This document shows positions 11,320 to 21,801 of a DNA stretch of 64,000 nt, piece after piece (the first letter of the stretch is position 1; each line of letters opens with the position of its first letter). Both the position numbers and the translations under genes were made by a program. Below the pieces are notes generated by a model. It searched no databases, had not been told where the DNA came from, and worked only from the letters and a program-made list of their open reading frames with translations. Origin of the DNA: Cryptomeria japonica. Lineage: Eukaryota; Streptophyta; Pinopsida; Cupressales; Cupressaceae. The DNA is taken from contig NC_081407.1 in the NCBI RefSeq assembly GCF_030272615.1, positions 138,388,897 to 138,452,896 on the forward strand. Direction: 5' to 3'.

Positions 11320-13342
11320 ATGGTTTGTTTAGTGTCAATCCCTCCTCTAATTTTTGATGGTTCAAACTATTCCATTTGGAGTTGCAGAATGGAAGTCTAC
11401 TTGTCCTCCCTAGGGTTTAATGTGTGGATGTCTATTGTAAATGGTTGCCCTAGTAAAGTCATTCCTCCCACCAACTTAGATACAGAAAGAAGAAACCAAT
11501 GTAATGATGCAGCAATGAAGGCTATAATCTGTGGATTATCAGATGATGTCTTCTCACAGGTGGACAGATGCAAATCAGCAAAAAACTTATAGGACAGATT
11601 GACGAAGCTCTATGAAAATGAGCGAACGACTGCAGAACCGGTTTGTGAAGATAGGATGAGAAATGCATCTTATGTATCTGCAGATGATGAAAGCGGATCT
11701 GCTAGCAGCCGCAACAATGATGAAGAAGGAACCCACCTCTTCATGCCTCAAGAATCAGAAGATGAGAGGCACACATCTAAGAATGATATGTAGATCACTC
11801 GTACCGGCAAGATGTGTTTGGCAGTGATGGTGATGGTCAAGAAGAAGATGAAGCAGAAGTTGATCTTGAAGGAGAACTTGTAAATGCGCTTGAAGAGCTT
11901 AGTAGAGTGAGAAATGAGTACAAGTTATTCATGAACGTTAATGTTGTGGAGCAGAACCGGTTGATCAAATGTCTTGAAGAATCTCATAAATGCATCTCAA
12001 AGTTAAAGACTCAACAAGATGACACTGAGGTGTGCCAATGTAATGATCTAGCATCTGGGCTAGAAATAAAAGATAAAGAATATAAGAAGCTAGTTGAGAA
12101 ATGGAGATTCTCCAAAATGACCTTGAGAAATGTCAAGATGAGCTCAAGGTAAGAATCTGGTTTGATGGTAGCAATGATGCCTTGGACAAAATGTTGAAAA
12201 AGCAAAAGCATGTCAAAGACACTGAAGGATTAGGAAGTGGTGTTGGTGAATGCTCCACCAGCAAGAATGTCCCCCTCAATGACATTTTGTTTGTCTCTTC
12301 AAATGGAGAAAACAAGGGATAGAGCTTCACTGTCCGGAATACTCCCCGAAAGAAGGTTGATCTACCCACAACCGGTAAAGACATGTAGATAAGGATGAAG
12401 ACCGGTGTTGCAAGAAGAAACAATGCAGATCCCAAAGGAAAAGGGAAGATGGGAGAAGATAGCTTCACCAGAAGCAAGAATATGAGAAGACAGCAAAGAA
12501 GACCTCCCACCAGTAGAAGACAAGGAAATGCTAGAGCCCACAAGACAAAGCAAGTGTGGGAAAAGAAGAGACCAGATGGAAAAGTTGCAGAGAATGGACA
12601 ATCAAGGATCCAGCCCCGAAGAAGTAGAAATGGAGATGTCAGACAGATAAGACCTCCCCATGCATGGCAAAATAAGTTTGTATGTTATAAACCTTCCTCC
12701 TTCAGTTATTGCTTTGCATGTAATGGTCATGGCCATAGGGCAGAAGAATGTAGAAAGGGATCTAGAAGGAACAATCTAGGATCTCATACAAATCATACAA
12801 ATAAAAAAAATGTATCAAGGAGTAGATACATGCATATCCCCTTTCCAGGTTATGCAAATAGTGTTTGTTATAACTACAATGGATTTGGCCATAGAGAGTT
12901 TGAATGCAGGAAGAAGAACTTGTAGTCATATGAAAGTCAGTATAGCAACTATGCTCAAGATAGAAATGGATATAGAGCATATGAACGACAAAGACCTGCA
13001 TGGAACAAGATGAAAAGTGCACCTGCGCATGCAAGGAATCCATGGAGACTGACAGCTGACTATAGTGGCATCATCAAGAATGGAAGAGTAAGTAGGTATG
13101 TTAGAGGATTCCCCAATCATGAGGTTGGGATGGATGGTGTGTGTTACTATAGCACTGCTTCCAACTGTGATGCAGAATCCAGAAATGTAAGGACCAATCT
13201 GCAGAAGAAGGTAACACCTGCTCCCAAAACTGAAAATGGAAAGAAAAGTGAAGTTATGCGGGTATGGAGGAAGAGAGAGGAGAGTAGGACCATGGACCGA
13301 CATTGTGCATTCAATGCACAGGTGATATATCCTAAAGCTTAA
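11320..13342 (+). pseudogene. Copia-type gag with two zinc knuckles
   Basis: The start ATG at 11320 opens the standard Copia gag fold: IFDGSNYSIWSCRMEVYL, then AAMKAIICGL and CKSAKNL. A TAG at 11590-11592 replaces the Trp normally found in the W-D motif. The middle (about 11814-12330) is acidic, Glu/Lys-rich and probably coiled coil. The C-terminal half is strongly basic and carries a zinc knuckle CFACNGHGHRAEEC (12713-12754) and a second, CYNYNGFGHREFEC (about 12868-12910), whose second Cys is Tyr. The protease motif expected next is absent; the frame ends TAA at 13342. At least three frame breaks make it inactive. Confidence 0.8.
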
Positions 13343-13981
13343 AGGAGATGTCGTCCCTTAGGGGGAGTAGTACACTAACCTTATCAATCACCCCCTCAGT
13401 GAAGAAGGACACATGGAAGAACAAGTTGTTGTCGATAAGAAAGAAGGAAATAAGAAGATAAGTGTGTGTAGTGGCTACCTTGGCTACACACCTACAGATG
13501 AGAGATGGATCACTACTGCTTGTGTCAATGGTTGACATATTTAAAATTGGCATCAGATGCAAATTGACATAAGATGTCTGGAGTTACAGGAAGGTTCTCT
13601 GGTAGTGATGATGGACCGGTACAAGGAACCGGTATGTGTTGGATGTTACCGGTATGAATGGTAATAGGTATTTGCAGGTTTTGGAAGGCAATGAGACTAG
13701 AGATCATTGCATTAGCCCCAGTAGCATTGACTGAGGAGTTTATGTCTCGGGTGGTGTTGATGAAGACCTGAATGACATATGTTAGCCTGGTTGTTGATCA
13801 TCCAGGCATGCATGTTTTTGGGTCAACCGGTTTGATTCATGGCATGATGTTGACATTGTATGGCATTGTGAAGATCCGGGATCATGTCATAAGTTGTGGT
13901 GGATACAATGGAGTTAAAAGATCATCAGATGTTCACACTTGCACAGCTCAACCAGTATATGGTGAAGAATGGAGCTCCAAT
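13343..13981 (+). other. Uncoded spacer before 3' LTR of gag-only element
   Basis: Contains a purine-rich tract TTAGGGGGAG at 13359-13368 that could be the polypurine tract, but no LTR start follows it. Several ACCGGT words occur. No homology to the 5' LTR start was seen, so the 3' LTR seems to have lost its U3 part. Confidence 0.4.
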
Positions 13982-14801
13982 TAATGAGAGAGTGTTGTTG
14001 CATGTGAGAACAAATCAGTCATGTGCTCAATGAATATGAGAAGAGAGACTGAGTGAGAGAATCGGGTTGAAGGGTTCAACCGGCAACAGTGAGGCAACCG
14101 GTAGTCAGCCATTGAGTCTGACAAAGGAGTAAACCGATGGTGACCATACCAACAGAGTATGGTACTGGTGGAGAGCAGCTGAGTAGCTGAGAAAGGAGAG
14201 AACCGGCAAATAGCAAAACCTGCAGAAAGCATAACTTGCAAAAAGCAAAACAGGCAGAGAAGGAGAAGATGTTGAACCGACAAGGGTGCACCAGAGAGCA
14301 AGGTGCAACAGAGAGTGGGTTGCAGCAAGAGATAAGGTTGTTGCAAAGAAAAGGTGAATAGAGAACCGGTAGAGATCTGTAGAGAGGAGAACCAGTGGAG
14401 AGACATACTTGAGAGTTACAAAGTTCTTTTGTAAGAAGAAGATGACTTTGGTATCAAAATATGATTTTGTAATCATTGAGTTGGAGCTTTGTGCCGGGGT
14501 TTGTGCTCCTTGGGTTGGTTCCCTAAACATTGTAATAAGAGATTCATTGAGGTTGGATTGCAGCAGTAGGCTCTAGAAGCATTTCTCACTAAGGTTTTTC
14601 CCATCCTGGGTTTTCCTCGTATAGGTTGGTGTTATGTGATGTCCCCTTTATGTGTGAGTGCATTTGTGATAGTCTCCCATCTCATCGGTAAGTCTGCTTC
14701 CTGTTAGATTTGTTAACTGGTATACTCATATAGGATAGATAAAGGGAAAATTTTGTGAACCACTTATTCACCCCCCTCTCAATGGTACATTGTGTCTAAC
14801 A
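13982..14801 (+). repeat. Truncated 3' LTR of gag-only element
   Basis: Matches 10424-11247 throughout, beginning AATGAGAGAGTGTT and ending TCTAACA before the AGACT duplication. It corresponds to R-U5 only; the TATA box and upstream U3 seen in the 5' LTR are missing. Confidence 0.82.
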
Positions 14802-15041
14802 AGACTGTGCCTAGAAGATAGATCTTTCAATTCAACATCCCAGTGAGACCTATTTTACCAGGCATGTGACCAGGTATAATGTAACCCGATTGTTGTCGGT
14901 TGGATGTAATTGAATCTAATGCAATAAAAACTATCTGATCTGCATTGCCTCCATCATATATGTGTGTTTCTGTTGTGTTTACTCTTGCTGACCAATTTGG
15001 ACTGATCTCCTTGAGGTCCCTCCTCATCGGTGACTGCTTCA

Positions 15042-15656
15042 CATTTCCTTTGTTCTTGCTAATGGAGTTTCGTCTGATTTCTTTAGTACCGAGAGGGAGC
15101 TACGTCAAGGAAATCCGTTGTCCCCTTTTCATTTTTTGATCTTAGCTAAGGCCTTAAGCAAGAGCATACAAAAGGAGGTCAACGTTAGTAATCTCAAAAC
15201 GATGGAAATTTCTAAGGGATCCAAAATCTCACATATGCAGTTTATTGACAACACCCTTCTTTTTGCAAAGGCTAATGCAAGGAAAGCACGGTATTTAAAA
15301 GGAATATGCTTCAATATGAGAGGGTGTCTGGTCAAAAAGTGAATTAATATGTCACACATTTTCTTCTTGAAATCTCATTGCATGGAGAGATTGGAGGTTC
15401 AAAGAATCTTGGTGTTTGAAGTCAATTAGTTCACAAGCAAGTATTTAGGTATGTCTTTGATCAACAGAAGACTTTCTATCAATGAGTGGAGTATTGTCTA
15501 AAGTAGGGTTAGTGGTATGCTTGATTCTTGGAAGGGACATTGATTTTATTTTGCTGGGAGGATTACTCTTAAGAAGGCCTCCACATCCAATGTTCCTATT
15601 TATACTATGTCGATGCTTTAGATTCCTATTAAAGTTGCCAAGTCCATAGAAGATGT
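15042..15656 (+). pseudogene. L1-type LINE, piece 2: reverse transcriptase C-terminal half
   Basis: Continues piece 1. Broken frames show LANGVSS, then a run matching the LINE motif RGLRQGNPLSPFLF, the FADDTLLF-type catalytic site changed to FIDNTLLFAKA (15241-15273), KYLGMSL and FAGRITLKKAS with PIYTMS. The catalytic second Asp is Asn, so polymerase activity would be lost even without the stops. The piece ends within SIEDVV at an LTR-like insert. Confidence 0.82.
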
Positions 15657-15991
15657 TGTAGTCGGCATAAAATGTCGATCATTATGTTCGATAATATTGG
15701 TTATCTATCAATTTATTAATTGTTTGTATTAAGTGGGTTGTCATTCTTAGGTACTTAAAGTGTCGATTGGTTGATGGTTGTATTCCTTTTGGCAACCATC
15801 AAGTCCTTTAAAGATGTTGCATGCGTCAAGGAAGGTAGTAGGATATAGTCGGATCAACTATAATCCTTGGCCGACCATCTTTGGTCTCTATAAAAATATT
15901 ATGTGCGAATAAAAATATATTTTACTCATGTATCTAGTATGCATTGTTATTTGTATTATTTTTTCCTATATTTAATTTATCAGATATAGCA
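15657..15991 (+). mobile_element. Short LTR-like insert in the LINE
   Basis: The LINE reading is interrupted between 15656 and 15992. The insert begins TGTAGTCGG and ends GATATAGCA, has a TATA-like CTATAAAAATATT near 15889 and AATAAA-type A/T tracts after it, as a small solo LTR would. I see no matching 5-base target duplication, so ends are approximate. Confidence 0.5.
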
Positions 15992-16509
15992 GTAAAAAAA
16001 TGTGAAGAGAATTTCAAAATACAATTTGGTTATGTGGGATGAGGTTTTCCAACTCGTCAAATACAAGGGGTTAGGTATCATAAAGTATAGAGAGATGAAT
16101 ATAGCCTTACAAGCCAAGCTTGTTTGGAAAGTTTATGAGGAAAAGGAAAAATTGTGGAGTAAGATTCCACAAGCTAAATACCTTTAAAATAATGTTGACA
16201 AGTTGTTTAATAAGAAGTGCTCTCTATCTCCTGTGTCTAATATTTAAAACTTTATTGGGCATGGCAGAGTTCTTATAATGTTTGGGCTTAGATGGAAGTT
16301 GGGGAATGGTAGGAAAAATAAGTTTTTGTGTGGAGGGGGAACCTTGGAAGATATCCGTCGCTTTTAGCCCTTTGATCTCGCACTTTGAGGAAGTGGCTGG
16401 TGAAAAGGTGGACTACATTGAGGGCCTTCCCCCAAACAATTGTTGGGGGAAACTCCCTGCCCTTGTGGGCGAACTTAAGCAAGCTAATGAAAATATTCGA
16501 GGAGAGTAT
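15992..16509 (+). pseudogene. L1-type LINE, piece 3: RT end and zinc-binding region
   Basis: Frames show LVMWDEV, the GLGIIKYREMNIALQAKLVWKVY-type motif that follows the RT domain in plant L1 elements (split here over 16060-16140), LWSKIPQAKYL, and then GLRWKLGNG (about 16278-16310) from the start of the zf-RVT region. Stops and shifts are frequent. The piece is cut at 16509 by the Copia element and resumes at 21802. Confidence 0.8.
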
Positions 16510-17731
16510 TGTTGGCCATTTGGTGGAATTGATTATGTGTTGCATTGATGTTTTGTCATTGATGTCAACACTAGTTGTTCATATGCTTTACCGACACCTT
16601 TCTAGTCCCAATAGGTTGAGTAGTTTTTAGTTAACTTGGAACCGGCATGATCCGGTATAATCTGGTGATGGAATTGGCTTGTTCATGATACTTATACTCA
16701 TGTTTGGTCAGTTGGTTTTGGTCTGGAGATCAGATACTATCCTGCTTGTTTAGAAGATTGGTATCTGGTTCTGGCAAGGGTTTCACCGGCAAAGCTTTTC
16801 ATGGAGATCTTTGATGAATTGCATAAGTGGTGTTGGTGCACCTTTTGATGGCGTTTCAGGATGTTGTTGGTAATCGTGTTCGAGACTTGGCGGTTGGAGA
16901 TCATTGTTGAATCGTGTGGACCTATACTTGCTCCCGGTTGATCTAGGTTATGGACCAACTTTAATATAACGTGTGGATAGGACCTACTGATATATTTCCG
17001 AGATGTCTTATGTGTTAGATATTATTTGTTTGGTCTAAGGCCGACATGGTTTGTATTTATGTAATCGGTTTATTATCTGGTGGTCGGCCTGATTGTTTAT
17101 GGTTAAGGGTTTGTATATATAGATGTAAGATCTCATTGTAGATCATCATGGTTATATGTAAGCGGTAATGGTCAAGGAATGTAATGTGCGAATAATATAA
17201 TATCATTTAGGCAGAGGAGTTGGTCGATCATTGGAGATCAAATTGGGTTTATGTGAGAGGATTTAGTCCTCCAGTATTGAGATTAACCGGAACTGTACTC
17301 AGGCTTAAAAGATGCTATCTTTTGTAGTTCAACAATTCTCTAGATTGTAGTCTAGATTTATATGTAGTCAGTGAGGCTCCTTTTGTCATGAGCAGTGTGC
17401 TCTAGGTTGTTGGCCTTCCTGCAAGTGCAAGCCCCTCAATTGTAATTCACATACTTACTGCAAATGTATTATCTGACTATGGATAGGCTTCCCACCGTAG
17501 TTTTTCCCTTTACCGGGTTTTCCATGTACAAATCTTGGTGTTGTATGGATGGTTTTTATTCGGTGATTATTGTTTATGGTTAATTGGATTAACTTCTATT
17601 CCAGTATTAATGTTTTGGGTTCCAGTATTAAAGTTTTAATTGTTGAATGTTCATGTAATATGAGACAACTGATTCACCCCCCCCCCCCGCCCAACTCTCA
17701 GTTGTCTTCCAGTTATCTGAACTATCTAACA
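16510..17731 (+). repeat. 5' LTR of Copia element
   Basis: About 1222 bp. It closely matches the 3' LTR along its length and includes a C12 run at 17677-17688 shortly before its end. Confidence 0.9.
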
Positions 17732-17733
17732 AT

Positions 17734-17744
17734 TGGTATCAAAG
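17734..17744 (+). other. Primer-binding site, tRNA-Met type
   Basis: TGGTATCAAAG two bases after the 5' LTR end. Confidence 0.8.
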
Positions 17745-17789
17745 TTTTGTTCCTCTCTGCAAAAAGCTTAACCACTCGAGGAAGACCAT

Positions 17790-18960
17790 ATGGCAACTAA
17801 CAGTTCAAGTTCATCCACTTCTTTTGGAGCTATCTTTCGAAGGGATATTTTGAAGCTTGGTGGAATAAATTATACAGTATGGAAGATTCGAATAGAGACT
17901 CATCTAAGATGTCTGGGCAAGGAGAATTGGGAGATCACATAGAATGGTGTCACACCCTATAATCCGAGATCTGGCAATCCTCCTTCAGCAAACCTGGACA
18001 AGGAGCTTGAGAATGATTATAGAGCAAGAGAAGCCATCTTGTGTGCACTTTCTCATCAACAAATAATGGTATTAACTGACAAATCATCTGGAAAGGCTAA
18101 ATGGAATAAGTTGGAGACTCTTAATGAAGGTGACCCTATAATGAAGATTGCTCAACTTGACGGTTACCGGGTGATATATGAAAACCTGAAGATGGAAGAA
18201 GATGAAAGGATTACTGCATTCATGAAAAGGGTAAATGAGATTGTTATGGGAATTCAATGTTGTGGTGGAACTCTGAGTGAAGATGAAATTGTTTCTAAAG
18301 TCCTGAGAGCCCTACCATCGGCTTACAAAATGAAGGCTACTGCTATTCATGAGTTGAAAACAATGGCTAATACATCTGTCAACACAGATACATTGCTTGG
18401 GAAACTATCTACTTTTGAGCTTGAGGAATTTGGACCTTCTAGAGTTGTGAAGATTGAACCTACTTTTCATGCATCTACATCTACAACCGGTAAGCAAGAC
18501 TGGAAAGTTTTATATGCAAAAGAGTTAGAAGATATGAAGAGAGAAGATGATGACTTTGAACAACTTGAAGCACTATTTGCTAGAAGAGTACCTAAAGGAT
18601 AGGTAGCAAGTAAGTATAAAGGAAAAGCACATTTTAAATGTTTTGCATGTAATAAGATTGGTCATTTTGCATCTAGATGTCCTAAAAGGAATTCAAGATT
18701 TGAACAAAGAGTTAAGAGAACATTCAAACCTAATCCTGGATATGAGAATAAGTATAGATTCAAGAAAAACATAGACAGATCATGCTACATAGCATATGAG
18801 GAAGGCATTACTGATTCAGATGATGAACCAGCAGATGACTCTGCTAGTCGATCCGGTAATGGGAAAGAATGGGTATTCTTGGCTATCAAGGAAGATGATC
18901 TAGTACTGAAAGAGAATGTACCTAAGGAGAAGGCACTCGATGCTAAATTGAAGACAAGGA
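17790..18960 (+). pseudogene. Copia gag with zinc knuckle
   Basis: ATG at 17790 opens MATNSSSS and the gag motif LGGINYTVWKIRIETHL. A TAG at 17940-17942 (codon 51) interrupts it, after which the same frame runs to TAG at 18600-18602. Middle motifs YENLKMEEDERITAF and RALPSAYK are typical of Copia gag. Reading through the second stop, the zinc knuckle CFACNKIGHFASRC (18640-18681) keeps all four ligands. The frame shifts near 18940, just before the protease. Only two stops and one shift separate this gag from an open frame, which suggests a fairly young copy. Confidence 0.87.
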
Positions 18961-18961
18961 T

Positions 18962-19321
18962 GAATTGGTAATTGACAGTGGTTGTTCACATCATATGACT
19001 AGAGATAACGGGAAGTTTTTGTCTTCGCAAGAATTTGATGGTGGACTAGTTAGATTTGGAGATGACAAGGCATGTATGATCAAAGGAAAGGGAACTATAT
19101 CATTGGATGGTAAGAACAATACTAACAATGTTTATTATGTTGAAGGTTTGAAGCATAATCTTTTAGGACAATTGGTAGATAAGAGATTTCAATTACAGTT
19201 CAAGGATGGAAAATACAAAATCATCAACAGATCTGGCTTGGAAATTGCAACCAATACACAGAAAAAAAGTCATATATTTCATTTAAACTTCGGTGAGAAG
19301 ATGTTTGATTACACGGATTGA
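18962..19321 (+). pseudogene. Copia aspartic protease
   Basis: Catalytic motif VIDSGCSHHMT near 18968-19000 keeps the active Asp. The downstream strand-and-flap region follows, including the HNLLGQL motif near 19153-19175, typical of Copia proteases. The frame ends TGA at 19319-19321, after which the pre-integrase region begins in a new frame. Confidence 0.87.
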
Positions 19322-19720
19322 TGAGAGTTGGCTATGACATAAAATGTTGTGTCATGTGAAATTTGATTGCATTGTGAAGATCAGTTCAACTAAGGCAATA
19401 AGGGATATACCTAAAATTATGAAGCCCTATAATCTGGGATGTAAAGAATGTCAAATGGGTACACATGTCAGAACCTCTTTTAGAAGTATACAAGATAAAT
19501 CAAATAATGTTCTTGATCTTATTCATACTGAATTATGTGGCCCTACTAGAGTTAAAAGTTTCAATGGTGATAAATATTTCATGCTAATCATTGATGATTA
19601 TTCTAGAATGATCTGGGTTACTTTTAAAATCTGAAGCATTTGAAAAATTTAAAATATTTAAGGCTAAAGTGGAAACTGAGATAGGATTGAAGATTAAATG
19701 TTTGAGATCAGAATATGGCT
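19322..19720 (+). pseudogene. Copia integrase, N-terminal part only
   Basis: The zinc-binding H2C2 module reads ...LCHVKFD... with GCKECQMGTH; the core starts at DLIHTELCGP, where the usual catalytic Asp of HTDLCGP is Glu, and continues IIDDYSRMIWV. A one-base shift occurs near 19630. The sequence then runs through LRSEYG, near the second catalytic Asp region, and stops at about 19720, where it joins RNase H sequence directly. The rest of the core, the C-terminus and the whole RT are missing. Confidence 0.82.
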
Positions 19721-20230
19721 TATGGTATCCTAAGGATGATAAATTTACTTTATGTGCATATACAGATTTTGATTGGGCTAGAGATGTTGATGACCGGAAA
19801 AATACTTTCCGTGGAGCTTTCTTTCTTGGAAAGAAGTTGGTTTAATGGATTAGCAAGAAACAATCATGTACTTCTTTATCTACTGCTGAAACTGAGAATG
19901 TTGTTGTTGCTACTAATTGTACACAAGTTTTATGGATGAAGCAAATGTTGAAGGATATAAAGGTGGATTGTGATGCATCGATAGTTATTCACTGTGATAA
20001 CTCTATTGCTATTGACATATCAAGGAATCTGGCATTTCATTCTAAGACAAAGCACATATCTATCAAGTATTAATTTTTGAAGGAGAAGGTGGAAGCAAAT
20101 GAAGTTAGACTGGTTTATGTGAACATTAAAGAGCAGATTGCAAATATTTTCACTAAACCTTTATCCAAGGAATCATTTGAGTACCCGAGAGACAGATTGG
20201 GAGTTTCTGCCCCTCCGGTAGAGACTTGAT
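19721..20230 (+). pseudogene. Copia RNase H, joined directly to integrase
   Basis: Starts abruptly after the integrase remnant with LWYPKDDKFTL and the catalytic-strand motif AYTDFDWARDVDDRKNTF, then STAETENVV, VIHCDNSIAI and FHSKTKHISIKY, the standard end of a Copia RNase H. A TAG replaces a codon near 19844 and a TAA follows the KHISIKY motif. In an intact element about 1.5-2 kb of integrase and RT would precede this point. Confidence 0.85.
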
Positions 20231-20573
20231 TGATGCGTTTTGGAATCAGTCTGACATGCATTATCAGAGATACTATTCATTCCAGCATTAATGTGGGATG
20301 CTACTACTCAGCGGAAGTAGTCAGCTTTGTGATTCAGAGGTTTATGTTTTTGCTTTGATATTTCTGTCAAATTTATGACCTTGATGTCAAAGGGGGAGTC
20401 ATACTAATGTAAAAAAGAAAAAGAAAGTGTAAAACAAAAAAAAGGGGAGTGATATTGTTGTTGATATTCAAAGCTATATGCGGGAGTTTGTTGGTTGTCT
20501 TCCACAAGGGTAGACTTGTTTGGCATTTCTTGGTACTTACATGTTTTTCACAACTAGTGTTGCCATCAATGCC

Positions 20574-20585
20574 AAAGGGGGAGAT
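20574..20585 (+). other. Polypurine tract
   Basis: AAAGGGGGAGAT immediately before the 3' LTR start at 20586, the second-strand primer site of a Copia element. Confidence 0.8.
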
Positions 20586-21801
20586 TGTTGGCCATTTGGT
20601 GGAATTCATTATGTGTTGCATTGATGTTTTCTCATTGATGTCAACACTAGTTGTTTGGATGCTTTACTGGCACCCTTCTGGTCCCAGTTGTTGAGTGGTT
20701 TTTGGTTAACTTGGATTCGGCATGATCTGATATAATTAGGTGATGGAATTAGCTTGTTCACGATACTTATACTCATGTTTGGTCAGTTGTTTTTCGTCTG
20801 GATATCGGATAATATCTTGCTTGCTTAGTAGATTGGTTTTTGGTTCCGGTGAGGGTTTACCGGTAGAGATTTTGATGGAGATCTTTGATGAATTGCATAA
20901 GTGGTGTTGGTGCAGCTTCTGATGGAGTTTCAGGATGTTGTTGGTAATCTTGTTTGAGACTTGGCAGTTGAAGATCATTGATGAAGCGTGTGGACCTATA
21001 CTTGGTCCCGGTTCATCTAGGTTATGGACTGGCTTTAATGTAACGTGTGGATAGGACCTATTGATGTATTTCTGGGATGTCTTATGTGTTAGATATTATT
21101 TGTTTGGTCTAATGCCGACATGGTTTGTATTTATGTAATCGTTTTATTATCTGGTGGCCGACCTTATTGTTTATGGTCAAGGGCTTGTATATATAGATGT
21201 AGCATCTCATTGTAGATCATCGTGGTTATATGTAAAAGGTCATGGTCAAGGACTGTAATGTGCGAATAATGTAATATCGTTCAGGCAAAGGAGTTGGTCG
21301 ATCATTGGACATCGAATTGGGTTTATGTAAGAGGATTAGTCCTCTAGTATTGAGCTTAACCGGAATTGTACTCAGGCATAGAAGATGTTGTCTTTTGTGG
21401 TTCAACACTTCTCTGGATTGTAGTCTGGATTTATATGTAGTCAGTGAGACTCCTTTTGTGATGAGCAGTGCGCTCTAGGCTGTTGGTCTTCCTACAGATG
21501 TAGGCCCCTCAATTGTAATTCACATACTTACTGCAGAAGTATTATCTGACTGTTGGTAGGCTTCCCACCGTGGTTTTTTCCTTTACCGAGTTTTCCATGT
21601 ACAAATCTTGGTGTTGTGTGGATGGTTTTTATTCTAAGATTATTGTTTATGGTTAATTGGATTAACTATTATTCTGGTATTAATCTTTTGGGTTCTGGTA
21701 TTAAAGTTTTAATTGTTGAATGTTCCTGTAATCTGAGACAACAGATTCAACCCCCCCTCCCCCCCTCTCAGTTGTCTTTCGATTATCTGAACTATCTAAC
21801 A
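20586..21801 (+). repeat. 3' LTR of Copia element
   Basis: About 1216 bp, starting TGTTGGCC and ending TCTAACA like the 5' LTR. Confidence 0.9.

Larger units (their letters stand above)
7490..14801 (+). mobile_element. Gag-only (TR-GAG type) LTR retrotransposon
   Basis: Starts TGTTACCATTG and ends TCTAACA, with target duplication AGACT at 7485-7489 and 14802-14806. It contains a 5' LTR to 11247, primer site, one gag region (11320-13342), an uncoded spacer and a partial 3' LTR. No protease, integrase, RT or RNase H motif was found, so it is non-autonomous and matches the published TR-GAG description (terminal repeats plus GAG only). Gag has Copia-type features. Confidence 0.85.
6949..15041 (+). 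mobile_element. Solo LTR of the Ty3 family, split by a nested element
   Basis: Left part 6949-7489 starts TGATGTAGG and matches the beginning of the LTR at 4945. The right part 14807-15041 continues the LTR to its end CTTCA. The flanking target duplication CATTT is at 6944-6948 and 15042-15046. No internal region is present, so the element was reduced to one LTR by LTR-LTR recombination. It sits inside the RT of the LINE and was later split by the gag-only element 7490-14801. Confidence 0.9.
16510..21801 (+). mobile_element. Copia LTR retrotransposon lacking RT
   Basis: LTRs 16510-17731 and 20586-21801 start TGTTGGCC and end TCTAACA. A primer site, gag, zinc knuckle, protease, first part of integrase and RNase H are present, with a polypurine tract before the 3' LTR. 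The order protease-integrase-RNase H identifies Copia. The RT and the integrase C-terminus are deleted. Flanking 5-mers (AGTAT and AGCTT) do not match well, so a target duplication is not clear. Confidence 0.9.

Noticed and set aside
17677-17688. C12 run as a functional signal
   Set aside because: Simple homopolymer near the LTR end; the other LTR has a shorter interrupted C run at the same place, so it is slippage.
16510-21801. Exact target duplication for the Copia element
   Set aside because: AGTAT and AGCTT share only three of five bases, so I do not claim one.
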